A stretch of DNA of 64,000 nt from Centaurea solstitialis. Lineage: Eukaryota > Streptophyta > Magnoliopsida > Asterales > Asteraceae. The notes below the pieces were generated by a model that was not told the origin of the DNA, did not search any database, and was given only the letters and a program-made list of their open reading frames with translations. The stretch is taken from the NCBI GenBank assembly GCA_030169165.1, contig CM058041.1:59738360-59802359 (forward strand). Reading direction: 5' to 3'. The position numbers and the translations under genes were made by a program. Shown piece by piece: positions 24,696 to 37,120 of the stretch. The number at the start of each line of letters is the position of its first letter. Position 1 is the first letter of the stretch.

Positions 24696-25669
24696 TGTAA
24701 CACCCCGCTAAAGCGGAAACACGAGGTGCTACAGTCTAGATTTCATAACGATAGGAGATACATAACACCAACCATTCATAAATAAATAATTTAAACAGTG
24801 TTTACAAAAGTACATCCCAACCATAAATATAATCGTTTACAATTGTTCACAAAACGAAGATATCTAGCATAACATGATTGGTGACAACTAAATTCCATAA
24901 AAGCCCTATCAAACCTTCGGATTTCCTGAAAAGCATGTTAAAAAGAGACGTCAACTACGAGAGTTGGTGAGTTCACAGGTTTTGATATGCACAAAAATTT
25001 TTACATGCAGACACATTATAAAAAATATATACTGAATCTTTTTAACCATTCACAACCACGTGTATACTTGGACGTACGCTCACGCCAAAATACACAATTA
25101 TGCGTAAGATATGTAAAACTTCGAGCCACTACCAAACCGTTAACCCCAACGAATACCTCAGAGGTGGTTGCTAACCACATGGGCGGAACGTTCGTGCGAA
25201 CTACCTCAGCGGTGGAACTCACGTCCACATGGGTAGGGCGTCTTTCAACGAGTACCACAGCGGTGGGATCTTCTGCCCCACATGTGTAGTCGTTACTTCA
25301 GAAATAGTGCACCCTTCACTCATCAGTCCTTCGGGTGGGTATTCGAACCAAATAGCGCTATCCACTAAGTCCATAGGCTCCTAAATGAGTTAATGGTAGT
25401 GTATATTCTAAGGGGCAAACTTTACTTGCACATATCGTCACAATGCATACTCACAAAATCATGCTAAAAAGCATACGTGTACACAATTCATATAACCATA
25501 ACCATGCTAAAAAGCATACGTGTACATAATTCATTTAACCATGCTAAGAAGCATACATGTACACAATTCACCAAACGTTGCTAGAAAGCAAATTTTTATA
25601 ACTTTTATTAACAACATGCTTTTCACCCCAAATACGTAAAAACGTTAAAAACGGGTTGTGAATACTCAC

Positions 25670-26077
25670 TGTTTTTCCAGATTCAAGTTCTAATCAACAT
25701 GCAATCAAGTAGAGAATGATTTGAAAGCCATATGTCATAAATTCTTGGATCAAAGTTTACACACACTAACACACCAAGAACACGCACACTTAAGAACTAA
25801 CTTTCTCTCTTCACTCTCAATTTACACAATGATATGTATGCATGTCACCACTTCCAAACTAACTCACATTGGGTATTTATACCCAAACCCTTACAACCCT
25901 TCAACTCTGAACTAATTACACTTTCTACCCTATCTATACAAAACAATTACAAGTAAAGTAATAAAGCACTAAAAACAATAAAGCTTTGACTTTCTTTTAA
26001 CACCTTTGACTTTGCCTTTGACTTCAACTTTAGCACAATCTTGTGATCTCGGATACAATCCGATTTTGCACCCAACA
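25670..26077 (-). repeat. 3' LTR of the coiled-coil copia element
   Basis: On the minus strand it begins TGTTGGGTGC and ends GGAAAAACA. It keeps 16 bp that are absent from the other copy. Confidence 0.93.
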
Positions 26078-28415
26078 ATCTCCCCCTTTGGATTCGAGAT
26101 CACAAAAAGAATTAGGCAAACGTCTTCAAGAAAGCATCAACACTTTAAGCATCAACAATAAGCTTCCTTGAATGATAAGCTTCCGTAATAATCTTCACGA
26201 ATCATCCAAATCTTCATGAAGCTTTAACAAACTCTAAACAAGAAGCTTTAACGAATCGAGATATCTTCAAATAATCACCAAACTTCAAATATCTCTTGCA
26301 AGCATCTCTTGTCATATCTCGTAATCTTCTCTTTGACTTGACATTTCGAAACCATCTCCCCAAAGTATCTTCAAAAAGCATTTCTCGACTTTACATTTCT
26401 AAACCATCTCCCCCTTTTTGATGAAATATGAAATAATCATCAAAACTATAGAAATGTATGATCAGAACAACTCGGCTCGTAAAGATACAAACATGTGAAA
26501 GTACCACCATAGATATCAAAAACCATCTCACATAACCATCTCCGCCTTGTTACTCCAGAATTCCCCTTTTCACTCCAAATAAATCCGTCAATTCCATAAA
26601 GTAATCCGAATCTTTGCAAATTCAGATGTAAGTGGGAAAATCCTGAAACAACACATGAATCAGTTGGAATGCCTGTGAGAAGCACAAAGCAACTCAGTAC
26701 AACAAATGCACTATATAAGGAGCTTTAGTGATGATCACTCCCCAGGGCTTCCGTTCAATCATCGCAAACACTAAAAGTATTCCTATGAACGTTCCGACAA
26801 AGAAACAAATTCCTTGTGTGTATTTGTGATGAAAGAAAATAGCAACAAGTGCTTTCATAAGGCTCAAAATGTGAAAACATTTCACGACTCGATGTGTAGA
26901 AATGAAGTTCGAAGGCAGGGCAGCTTCCTTCTGTTTCAATATCGATTTTCCAAATGAAAACCTGATAGATTATGTGCTGCATCCCCGTGATGAAATGAAA
27001 CATCTCCTTGTTAAGAAGGAAATGAGTAGCTAGTGGGGTAAAAACGAGAGTCGGCATTGGGCTTTGCCTTGTTTCAATATCGGTCACCAAAGAATGTGAA
27101 CCAATAGATTATGTGGTTGCCCGGCTTAGAAAAGGTTGGTGCAGAGTTTTAAGTTTCTTTTAACTCTGTTCTCACACCCTCCAATTCTTTTAAGCATCCT
27201 CACTTCTAACCAATCTCTCATATAAAATTTTTCCGCTCAATCACTATGAGAATAACTCGACCACCTGAGTTATCTCCCCCACTCTTTGATGTAGACCCCT
27301 CACTCATTTCTCAAGGATAACTTCTTGGTTAGGATTGCCGGTTCTGGAAATCCATAGAAGTTCTATTAAGCTCACACATCCCATGAAATAAGTTTCCTAA
27401 ACATGAAAGTACAATGATTCATCGGGCGAATCAATGAGCCAATATGAAACATGCTCGAACAAATATATATGAACAATATAGGAGCATAAGAATTTCTTCA
27501 AACAAGTATATGAAATGAAGAACATGAATGATATAAACTTGTTTGAGAAAACTGATTCATCATATGATGTGAGATATATTCTTGAAAAACTTTGGTGTAC
27601 ACAAAATGAATGAATGTTATCTATACGAACAAGATATAGATATAGCAATGAAGAACGTATCTGATCAAATAAACGATGAAGCACAAATAGGAAGATAGCA
27701 AACGAGTGTATTACCACCGAAAAATATGGTCATATAGAGACGTGGTAATAACTAAGTCAAAAGAAGCTAAACCGGTGTGTATGAATACTTGAAAAGTATA
27801 TGAAAAGATAATACGCAAGTATTAACCTTTGGAAACACACGGTTAGAAAATATCCGTCAACTCATCATGATATGAAAACATGGAAAATCACACTTCTAAT
27901 TCGAAAAAAACGTTTGAGAATCGAGAAGTGAGTTTGAACATTTAAAAACATTTCATATCTGAAAGTTGTTCGTCTTTCAAATATGTAAGCATTAAAGCTT
28001 ATTTGAACTCTCCCCCTAAAACGAATATCTCTTTCAAGTGAAAACAAGGTATGAAAAATGTTTTTAACTGTTCATTCCCCTAAAAAATGATATCGCATTT
28101 AAGTACTCCCCCTTAAATGGATAACCAATTATTTATTTCTCAAAGTAAGAAAAAGTACCTTGAAAACCATTGAAGACCGTTGAAGACCGGGTCCTAAACT
28201 AAATGTTTAGAAGCCACTTGCACATTGAAGGTCGGGTCCTAAACTGATCTATTTAGAAACCACTTGTCATTGAGGAACGGGTCCTAAACTGATATATTTA
28301 GGAACCACATGTCATTGAGAAACGGGTCCTAAACTGATATATTTAGGAGCCTCATGCTTGCAGAAACTCCCCCTTGAATAATGCATTGAAAATATGGGGA
28401 CCTGCAAAAACAAAA
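26078..28415 (-). other. Non-coding 3' interior of the coiled-coil copia element
   Basis: It starts with the polypurine tract next to the 3' LTR. No pol domain is recognisable in any frame. At about 28170-28368 there are four tandem copies of a 45-bp unit, each with GGGTCCTAAACT (at 28189, 28234, 28279 and 28324) and a small CCTAAA/TTTAGG inverted repeat. The rest is AT-rich without further features. Confidence 0.75.
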
Positions 28416-30383
28416 TCATACAGATTTTGGTATCCACGTGAAAGTGAATCCTCTTTTGTTAAAAGAAGTTGGTTTATAATTCGGAATACTATAAGTACCA
28501 TACCAACTTTCTGACGATTCTTTTCGAACAAACTTATTTGTTCCACAGTAAGAACAACACATTTTCTTTTGAGATAATCTGATCATATGATTTACAGAGT
28601 AAATTGGATCAGATTTAACAAAAGATTTAGCTTTAAAAACATTGTTCTTTTGAACATTTTGTTTGGGAACAAATAACTTTGGTTTATCTACATTTGGTGT
28701 AGACCCTTTAACTCTCCAAACAAACTTACCTTTCTTGGAATGATTCTTACCTGAACCATCAATCTGATGATCATAGAAAAGATTAGAAGTACGAATCTGA
28801 TTATTTGGAGTGAAAGAATTTGTTGAAGAAACATCTGCATGAAGAGAACTTGGAGCAGTTTCGAATGAACAAACAGAATCAGCATAATCAACATATGGTG
28901 ATTGTACTATAACATCGGGACTCTTTGGTTCATTCAAATTAACTTTAAAAACAATATCTTCAAGATCTTTCACCATCGCAGATAAAAGATTCTTTTCTTC
29001 AACTGTTTCATCAAGTTTCTTTTTCAGATTAGAACTTATAATCTGTTCTTTCATTATATCAGAAGACAATTCAGATAATCTTAATGTAAGCTTCCTTACT
29101 TCTGTCTCAAAAACCTTCTTTTCCTCTTCAAAATCATTTTTCTCAAAGGTTTGTTTCTTTAGTTCAACAACCAGTTGCTCAAAACCTTTTATCTCACTCT
29201 TTAAAAGATGTTCTTTTCTTTTAAAAGCACTTCTTTCATCCGAAAGTTGCACTTCTAAATTAGCAACCTTCTTCCTAAACAGAACACTCTTTTCTTCAAA
29301 AGATTTTCTTTCTTTTTCAAAAACTTTACTTTCTTTTTCAAACTCAAACTCACCACACCTATCTTTTTCCACACGGAGAGACTTTTTCTTTAAATCTTTC
29401 TTCTTGCTTTCAAAAACACTCTTCTTTTTCTCAAAATCTTTTCTTTCACTCACAATCTGTCTCTCCAAATCAGAAATCTTCTTTGAAAGTTTATCGCTTT
29501 TCAACTCAAAAGATTTTCTCTCTTTCTCAAAAACCTTTCTCTCCTCTTCAAAAACCTTTCTTTCATCTTGTAAAATCTTTTCAATCTTAACCAACTCACT
29601 ATCCACAACATTCTTCTTGTTGGTACAAGAATCGGTACAAGACTCAAGAGAATCAAAAACATTCATTCCATCATAAGAGTTGGAATCATCATCATCATAA
29701 CAACAATTAACATAACATGTTGATTCAGAAAACTCTTTGAAAATCTTGTTTTCTTTTTGCTCATCAAAAACTGATATCTTTAAAGAAAGTTCACCAATCT
29801 TAGCTTCAAAAGCTCGTCTTTCTTTCTCAAAGTTACTTCTCTCGATGATCACGATTTTCTCAAAATCCTTTACTTGGTTTGAAAGTTCTATCACTCTCGA
29901 ATGAGAAGATATAAGTTTGTTTTCAACAACTTTTTTATCTTCATCTAATTCATGAACTTTCTTTTGCAAACCTTCATTTTCTTTCCTCAAAGAAGTTACA
30001 AGTTTTAAGTTTTGAGCATTTCCAAAAGAATGTTTTAACATTTCATCATGCTCATCTTGCAAATCAATTTTCAAACTTGTAATTAAACTTCTTTCATTAG
30101 AAAGTGACTCTTCAAGATCAGTAACTTTAATAAGAAGATCAGCCTTTTCAGCATTTGATATAGATAAAGTTTTCTGAAGCTCAGTTATCTGTTTTGACAA
30201 TTTTGAATTCTCCGATTCTTGCCCTTTTTCACTCTGTAATAACTTCTCTAAATCCACAATCTTCATTTCTAACAAAGATTTGTCAGAACTCAACTTTAGA
30301 TTTTCCTGGTTTAGCTCAAAGACACGATGACTGTATGTCATATAATTCTTCCATAATGTATGATAGTCAACAGGCTCTGTCAT
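28416..30383 (-). CDS. Intact coiled-coil protein, similar to copia gag linker
   Basis: An ORF of 655 residues starts at the ATG at 30383. Residues about 15-500 are almost continuous heptad-type sequence rich in E, K, L and S, with repeats of the type KxFExERKxFE, so a long coiled coil is expected. A short acidic, cysteine-containing break lies near residue 230. The C-terminal 150 residues are basic and low-complexity, with a CSYC motif and a closing tryptophan-x-proline-lysine-serine-valine. This matches the end of the gag linker in the outer copia element (WVPKSI at 2335). It is probably the gag/linker part of a SIRE-like polyprotein that lost pol. Neither a capsid domain nor a full zinc knuckle is evident, so its role is unknown. 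The frame is intact. Confidence 0.8.
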   Translation of the reverse strand: MTEPVDYHTLWKNYMTYSHRVFELNQENLKLSSDKSLLEMKIVDLEKLLQSEKGQESENSKLSKQITELQKTLSISNAEKADLLIKVTDLEESLSNERSLITSLKIDLQDEHDEMLKHSFGNAQNLKLVTSLRKENEGLQKKVHELDEDKKVVENKLISSHSRVIELSNQVKDFEKIVIIERSNFEKERRAFEAKIGELSLKISVFDEQKENKIFKEFSESTCYVNCCYDDDDSNSYDGMNVFDSLESCTDSCTNKKNVVDSELVKIEKILQDERKVFEEERKVFEKERKSFELKSDKLSKKISDLERQIVSERKDFEKKKSVFESKKKDLKKKSLRVEKDRCGEFEFEKESKVFEKERKSFEEKSVLFRKKVANLEVQLSDERSAFKRKEHLLKSEIKGFEQLVVELKKQTFEKNDFEEEKKVFETEVRKLTLRLSELSSDIMKEQIISSNLKKKLDETVEEKNLLSAMVKDLEDIVFKVNLNEPKSPDVIVQSPYVDYADSVCSFETAPSSLHADVSSTNSFTPNNQIRTSNLFYDHQIDGSGKNHSKKGKFVWRVKGSTPNVDKPKLFVPKQNVQKNNVFKAKSFVKSDPIYSVNHMIRLSQKKMCCSYCGTNKFVRKESSESWYGTYSIPNYKPTSFNKRGFTFTWIPKSV

Positions 30384-30772
30384 CTCGACTAATCAACAAC
30401 AGAACTTGAAAATGATCGATAATTCACTGAAACTGGTAGATTTCTTCTGAACTGCTGGAGGTATGCAAATCTAAACACTTCTTTTGATCAACAAAAAGGT
30501 TAGTGATAAAAGTCAAAAAGTCAACCGTAAAGTCAACTGGTGAATAGTGAAATCCCGAGAAAAAATATTTTTCAAAAATTTGAAAGATGATTTTGACCGC
30601 GAAATTGAAAACTTAGTCCAAAAATACAACCTCTCGGAAATCACCAAAATCTCGAAAAAACCGGCATTTTTCGGGAAAAAATGACCTTCTTAAAAATGAC
30701 TTAACTTTTTCACCGTAAAATCAGATAAGAAGTCTAAGAAAGTTAACGTGAAAAAACGCCCGAAAAACGCTT

Positions 30773-30812
<40 letters not shown>

Positions 30813-31384
30813 TAAACTAATCCGATTCGGAAAACCCTATATTCCGATTCGGATTTTTCAATTTTCCGAATCGGAAAAGATGGTTTTCCGAATCGGAAAA
30901 ATAAACCTGATAGAGTTCCGAGAAAAATTTCGAGTTGGTATTTGGGCAATTTCCGAATCGGAAAATGATGTTTTCCGAATCGGAAATTGACTAATACCAA
31001 GTCGGAAAACGAGTAAGATCAGATCTAAACAACAATACGAGTCCAAAAAAATTTCCGATTCGGAAAACTTCAAAATTCCGATTCGGAAAACTTGTATTTT
31101 CCGATTCGGAATTTATGAATATTCCAATTCGGAAAATATGAATACCAGTTCGGAAAACCGAACAAAAACCGAGCAGAAGGTAAAAAAAACTCAAAAATTA
31201 CTGCTCAAATCACCAAATTATGACTCAAAATCACTTCCTAACACAGTAAAAACATCATATTAACCACAAACAATCAAATTCAGATCCAAATCATGATCAA
31301 ATGAAGAACATCAAAACTCAAACCTCCATTTTCAAAAAAACATAAAAAAATCAAGAAATCATACCAAATCCAAGTGAATTTCCA
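30384..31384 (-). other. 5' leader of the coiled-coil copia element with TTCCGATTCGGAA palindromes
   Basis: It contains a run of about 31 T (30779-30809) and, at about 30820-31165, roughly ten copies of the palindrome TTCCGAATCGGAA or TTCCGATTCGGAA with variable spacers. Small ORFs across this block are repeat-derived. Confidence 0.8.
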
Positions 31385-31396
31385 GCTCTGATACCA
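31385..31396 (-). promoter_or_regulatory. Primer-binding site, initiator tRNA-Met (coiled-coil element)
   Basis: The minus strand reads TGGTATCAGAGC, two bases inside the 5' LTR. Confidence 0.88.
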
Positions 31397-31398
31397 CT

Positions 31399-31790
31399 TG
31401 TTTTTCCAGATTCAAGTTCTAATCAACATGCAATCAAGTAGAGAATGATTTGAAAGCCATATGTCATAAATTCTTGGATCAAAGTTTACACACACTAACA
31501 CACCAAGAACTAACTTTCTCTCTTCACTCTCAATTTACACAATGATACGTATGCATGTCACCACTTCCAAACTAACTCACATTGGGTATTTATACCCAAA
31601 CCCTTACAACCCTTCAACTCTGAACTAATTACACTTTCTACCCTATCTATACAAAACAATTACAAGTAAAGTAATAAAGCACTAAAAACAATAAAGCTTT
31701 GACTTTCTTTTAACACCTTTGACTTTGCCTTTGACTTCAACTTTAGCACAATCTTGTGATCTCGGATACAATCCGATTTTGCACCCAACA
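31399..31790 (-). repeat. 5' LTR of the coiled-coil copia element
   Basis: It pairs with 25670-26077. It is followed on the minus strand by two bases and then TGGTATCAGAGC, the tRNA-Met primer site. Confidence 0.93.
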
Positions 31791-33868
31791 CTCACCTCGA
31801 GTGATTAAAGCGTTCAACAAACGTTAGTGCGTGTACGAGTCCCGGCTCCGAAACTAGAATTGCCCTAAATCATAATATTTAACGTAAGTTCCAAGTCCAA
31901 CGGTCCATATTTTAATAAATCGTAACGATATCCTATATAATTCCTTTACTACATTTGTTATGTTCAAACTTGATATAAAATAACTTTTTGTTGGTTAAAA
32001 TTATGATCCAAACATATTGGAATTAAGAATGTTTGTAAAACAACATTTCTGAATAATTCCAAATCTGGCAGATTTGGTCCCATGCAAAGGTGTCACCAAA
32101 TGGCTTAGTTCCAAAGAGAGTTAGACCTCAAAAATTTTACCTACTGTAATTTGGGATGTTAGCAACAATCCCACAATTTTTCATAATTTTTGGAAGTGTT
32201 CTTCATATTTTAAGAATTTTTATAAAATCAGTAGGCACTTTTTATTTTCAGAAAAACATGTCAGAGGTATTTTCTTCATAAATAATTCAATTCTCCACCA
32301 AATCACGAATTTTAAAAGGGATTTTATAGAGGACACATATACCAAGATAATGAGACAAGTTTCATATCATTTGGGTGGTTTTTGAGGGAGATATGGCCTC
32401 TTAAAGTCGTGCATGTGCAATCTGCCACAATGGGACAGCCTACACCACTAACTTAATTTCATTGGTTGAAGCCTCAAAAGTCCACCAAATCACATGATGT
32501 TGGATTCTTTGGAAAGCTAACTCAGAGAACTTGAGTTTTGAATTAAAAATTGTGCATTTTGGATAATTTGTTCAAGAGATATGCATGCATAAAGATGAAT
32601 AACTTTTCTGACTGAAAGCTGATGAGTTTCAAAAAGTTTTTAGTTGGTTGAATGGGTTTCCCTTCGAATTTTTGAGTGATACAAAAGCGATTTTCTTCCT
32701 AACTCATTAAATTTCAATCTATCAAATTTTTGTAAGAAAATACCTCAGTTTACTATACTTTTGCAACGTTTAAACACACATGCAAAATCAGACAGATTCT
32801 GTCCAGATTCACAACTTCCTTTTCAACCATCAAACACATAAAATCATAAGTTTTCTTGGGGGTTTCTTGCTATTAACCATAAACTCATATTGTTTAGCAA
32901 ATATTTTAATGAAATAACTTTGAATAACAATAAAACACATGCATGCATCATCAAAACAATTTTCTATTCAAAACAAGTATCAAAACATCAAAAGCAAGTG
33001 ATTTTACTCATCAAACTTGTGTTTTTATGGAGAAATCATGGATTTTCACCACTTTCAAATGTTTTAACACATTATCATGGTTAAATCTCTTCCTCAAACA
33101 TCAAGGATGATGTTCATCCAACAAAGAAGGTTAAAACCTTACAAAAGATGAAGAAAATACCCCAAATGGGTTAAAAATCTAAGTTAAACTATCATGCAAT
33201 GTACCTTACCTTTGTATGCACTAAGAACACTCTTAAAAACTTGCTTGATTCTTCAAAAAAACTCAGATTTTGGGTGAAATGTGGCTGGATTTTAGAGAGA
33301 GTAGAGAGAATTTAGAGAGAGAAAAAGGGTTAGAGAGAGAGAAAGGTTTGAATTATGGATGGTGAAGTGATGGTGATGATGTTTTTGTATAGAAAAGAGA
33401 AAAAGAGAGGGTAGGGGGGGGGTGGCCGGCCCCTTGGTGGGTCCCACCTCTCCCCAATTTTCTTTTATTTATTTTTTTTTTTGAAGAATTAATTAAATAC
33501 CTACACTATGTTTTTTTCGCGTTTTCGGTAGAAACCGATTTTTCGAGGGAGATTTTTGGATCATTCAAGTTAATTTACTTATTTTAAAATAAAATAACTT
33601 AATTTTTCTAAAAATTAACTTTAATTTGGCATAATAGGATTTTCGGACGATTTCGGACCGGTACGGGCTTTTCAGGCAATTTTCGGGACTTTTAGGTTTT
33701 AGCCTAAATTTTTCACGCAAACTAACCTAGTTTCATTTAGAAACTTAAATAACTAGCTTTTAACCTACGGAAACGCTACTGAGTGGATCAAACGAGTAGC
33801 TAACCTGAAGGTCAAAAACTGACAGTTGTCACATTTACCCCCGGTTGAAAGAAATTTCGTCCCGAAAT

Positions 33869-36800
33869 TTAATTCTTGTTGCTACCGCAGGGGTTCTTTG
33901 TGAAGAGATGCGGGTACTTGTCTTTCATGAACGCTTCCCGCTCCCAGGTGAACTCAGGTCCGTGCCTAGAGTTCCATCGCACTTTGACAATCGGTATTCT
34001 ACTGCGCCGGAGTTGCTTGATTTCTCGGTCAAGAATCTCAATAGGTTCCTCCGCGGCGCGCAGTTGTTCATCAATTTGTATCTCTTCCAAAGGCAAGATT
34101 ATTGTCTCTTCTGACAGGCATTTCTTTAGATTGGACACATGAAATGTGTCATGAATAGAGCTGAGCTCTATAGGTAAGTCCAATCTATATGCAACAGGTC
34201 CGATTCTTTTTATGACCTCGAATGGTCCAACAAAACGAGGGCTCAATTTCCCTTTCTTTCCAAATCTTATTAATCCTTTCCAGGGTGATACCTTTAGTAG
34301 CACTTTATCACCAACTTGGAATTCTAACGGCTTTCGCCGATTATCAGCATAGCTTTTCTGGCGATCCCTGGCTGCTTTAAGCTTCTCCTGTACTAGCTTA
34401 ATCTTATCAGTGGTCTCTTGTACGATGTCAGGCCTAAGCAGTCGACTCTCTCCCACTTCCAACCAATTGAGTGGGGATCTGCACTTGCGTCCATACAGTG
34501 CTTCGTACGGGGCACACTGAATACTTGTATGGTAGCTGTTGTTGTAGGAGAATTCAACCAAAGGTAGGTGATCATCCCAGCTACCTCCGAATTCTAACAC
34601 ACATGCACGTAGCATATCCTCCAGTGTCTGTATAGTCCTTTCTGTCTGACCGTCAGTTTGTGGATGATAGGCGGTGCTCAAATCCACATTGGTACCCAAT
34701 GCTGCCTGTAGTGACTGCCAAAATCGCGAGGTGAATCTGCTGTCTCTGTCAGAGATGATCGATATCGGGACTCCATGTCGCATAACTATCTCGTCGACAT
34801 ACAATTGCGCGAGTCTATCTATGCTAAAACTTTCTTTTATTGGCAAGAAGTGCGCAGATTTCGTGAGTCGGTCAACGATTACCCAAATCGAATCATGGCC
34901 CTTTTTAGTCTTGGGTAACTTGGTCACGAAATCCATTGATATCCGCTCCCATTTCCATTCTGGGATCTCTGGTTGCTGTAATAGTCCGGATGGTTTCTGG
35001 TGTTCTGCCTTTATTTTTGCACAAGTCAGACATTTGCTCACATAGGTGGCAATATCCTTCTTCATTCCAGGCCACCAATAATGTTCTTTCAGCCCCTTGT
35101 ACATTTTGTCAGCACCTGGGTGTATCGAGTACTTTGATTGATGAGCTTCATCCATGATCAATTTCCTTAACTGATCGACTTTCGGAACCCAAATTCTATC
35201 CTTGAAATATTGCACTCCATCCAATTTCTCCTCAAACTCTTTTTCCAACTTGTGAAGAGTTTCTTTCTTTAAATTGTCAGCCTTCAGAGCTTCTCTCTGA
35301 GCTTTCAATATCTGACTTATCAGACTGGTCTGCACTACCATTCCCATTGCTCGCGTCCGCGTAGGCTTCACTCGTTCCTTCCTGCTTAGCGCATCAGCTA
35401 CGACATTCGCTTTCCCTGGATGATACTTAATCTCGCAGTCGTAATCGCTGAGCAGCTCAACCCATCTTCTCTGTCTCATATTCAGCATTTTCTGATCGAG
35501 AATATGCTGGAGACTCTTATGGTCCGTATAGATGGTGCATTTGGTGCCGTAGAGATAATGTCTCCAAATCTTAAGGGCAAACACCACTGCTCCAAGCTCT
35601 AAGTCGTGAGTGGTGTAGTTCTTCTCGTGGACCTTCAGCTGTCTGGATGCATAGGCAATGACTTTCTCATTCTGCATCAAAACACATCCTAAGCCTTGAT
35701 GTGAAGCATCGCAATACACCAAGAAGTTATCCGTTCCTTCGGGTAACGCCAGAATGGGTGCATTGCACAACTTATGCTTGAGCAACTGGAATGCTTCCTC
35801 TTGTTTCTCTCCCCAGATGAACTTCTTGTCCTTTTGCGTTAAGGTTGTCAACGGCTGCGCCATCTTGGAGAAATTTGCAATGAATCGCCGGTAGTAGCCT
35901 GCCAATCCGAGAAATTGTCGAATTTCCGTTGGTGTCTTCGGGGCTTCCCATTTCTTTATGGCCTCGATCATGGCTGGGTCGACGTGTATTCCTTCTTTGT
36001 TCACCACATGACCTAAAAAGTGAACTTCTCGGATCCAAAATTCGCACTTTGAGAATTTGGCGTAAAGCTTTTCGGCTTTCAGTAGTTCCAGTATCAGCCT
36101 CAAATGATGCTCGTGGTCCTCCTTGCTTTGCGAGTAAATTAGAATGTCGTCTATAAAGACAATGACGAACTCATCTAAGTATGGTCGGCATACTCGGTTC
36201 ATCAGATCCATGAACACTGCTGGAGCGTTTGTCAAACCAAAAGGCATGACTAAGAACTCATAATGTCCATAACGAGTTCTGAACGCCGTCTTTGCGATGT
36301 CTTCCTCACGAACTCACATTTGATGGTATCCGGATCGAAGATCGATCTTGGAGAAGTACGTTGCTCCTTGCAGTTGATCGAACGGATCATCGATGCGTGG
36401 AAGAGGGTATCGGTTCTTGATGGTGATCTTGTTCAGCTCCCTATAGTCGATGCACATGCGGAAAGATCCATCCTTCTTCTCGACGAACAACACGGGGGCT
36501 CCCCAAGGCGAAGAGCTGGGTCGAATGAATCCCTTGTCTAGCAGCTCTTGAAGTTGGCTTGAAAGTTCCTGCATCTCGGACGGTGCTAGTCGATAAGGAG
36601 ACTTTGCTATGGGGCCTGCTCCAGGAATTAAGTCGATGTGGAATTCTACTTGCCGTGGTGGAGGTATTCCGGGTAGCTCTTCCGGGAATACCTCAGGAAA
36701 TTCCCGTACAACTGGAATATCCTGGATTGACTTCTCTTCTGCTTTCTTATCTACCACGTGCGTCATAAATGATACACACTCCTTTCGCAAATGGCTTCGC

Positions 36801-37120
36801 AATTTCATAAATGACACTATCTTAATATCTTTCCTTGGCTTTTCTCCGTGTACTTCGAGTACACCTCCGTCGGGTAATGCTAGTCTAACTATCTTTTCCG
36901 CACAGCATATTGTCGCTCGGTGGTTGGACATCCAATCCATACCAACTATTATATCAAAACTCCCTATCTTGATCGGGATTAAGTCTATACTAAAGTCCTT
37001 TCCTGCTAAGCCTAGAGTGCATTTCCTGACTACTTTGCTGGCCTTAACTAACTCCCCGTTAGAATACTCAATTAAATGCTCCTCTTTCAAGTTCTGTGAT
37101 TTCTTGGGTCTTTGCTCCAA
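33869..37120 (-). pseudogene. Tekay-like pol: protease remnant, RT, RNase H, integrase, chromodomain-like tail
   Basis: Reading leftward from 37120, there is the second half of a gypsy protease (a VGMDW motif) whose active-site half is lost. The RT follows (YRLAPSEM, then FSKIDLRSGYHQ), and a TGA at 36314-36316 interrupts the same frame. The frame resumes to 33869 with the FIDD polymerase motif, RNase H (CDASHQGLG), integrase HHCC and DDE core (VDRLTKSAHF, YHPQTDGQTERT), a GPF motif, and a C-terminal chromodomain-like segment ending WEREAFMKDKYPHLF. The lineage call rests on this tail, the pol style and the long LTRs. With one nonsense codon and no usable gag it is not autonomous. Confidence 0.9.

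Larger units (their letters stand above)
25670..31790 (-). mobile_element. Young non-autonomous copia element encoding only a coiled-coil gag-like protein
   Basis: LTRs are 25670-26077 (408 bp) and 31399-31790 (392 bp). By eye they differ by one 16-bp indel flanked by AGAAC microhomology and one substitution. A perfect target duplication CTCAC is at 25665-25669 and 31791-31795, and the uninterrupted site is in the other Tekay LTR. The initiator tRNA-Met primer site (31385-31396, minus) and the polypurine tract (about 26078-26091) show that it points left. The interior holds one intact ORF of 655 residues and no protease, integrase or RT. It is probably derived from a SIRE-like copia element by loss of pol. 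Confidence 0.9.
24696..33833 (-). repeat. Tekay-like 3' LTR, interrupted at 25670-31795
   Basis: Segments 24696-25669 and 31796-33833 together align with 38657-41712. Short tandem units with the core CATGCTAAAAAGCATACGTGTACA occur near 25460-25560. Small open frames present in both LTR copies (for example 24987-25289) are not supported as genes. Confidence 0.9.

Noticed and set aside
24987..25289. A 100-residue ORF with a near-identical copy at 39028-39249
   Set aside because: Both copies lie in the Tekay LTR pair, so the conservation comes from LTR identity. The residue pattern follows short repeated GGTGG words and shows no domain.
28170..28368. Regular 45-bp repeats considered as a CRISPR array
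   Set aside because: The whole unit repeats, not just a short repeat with unique spacers, and the context is a plant retrotransposon.
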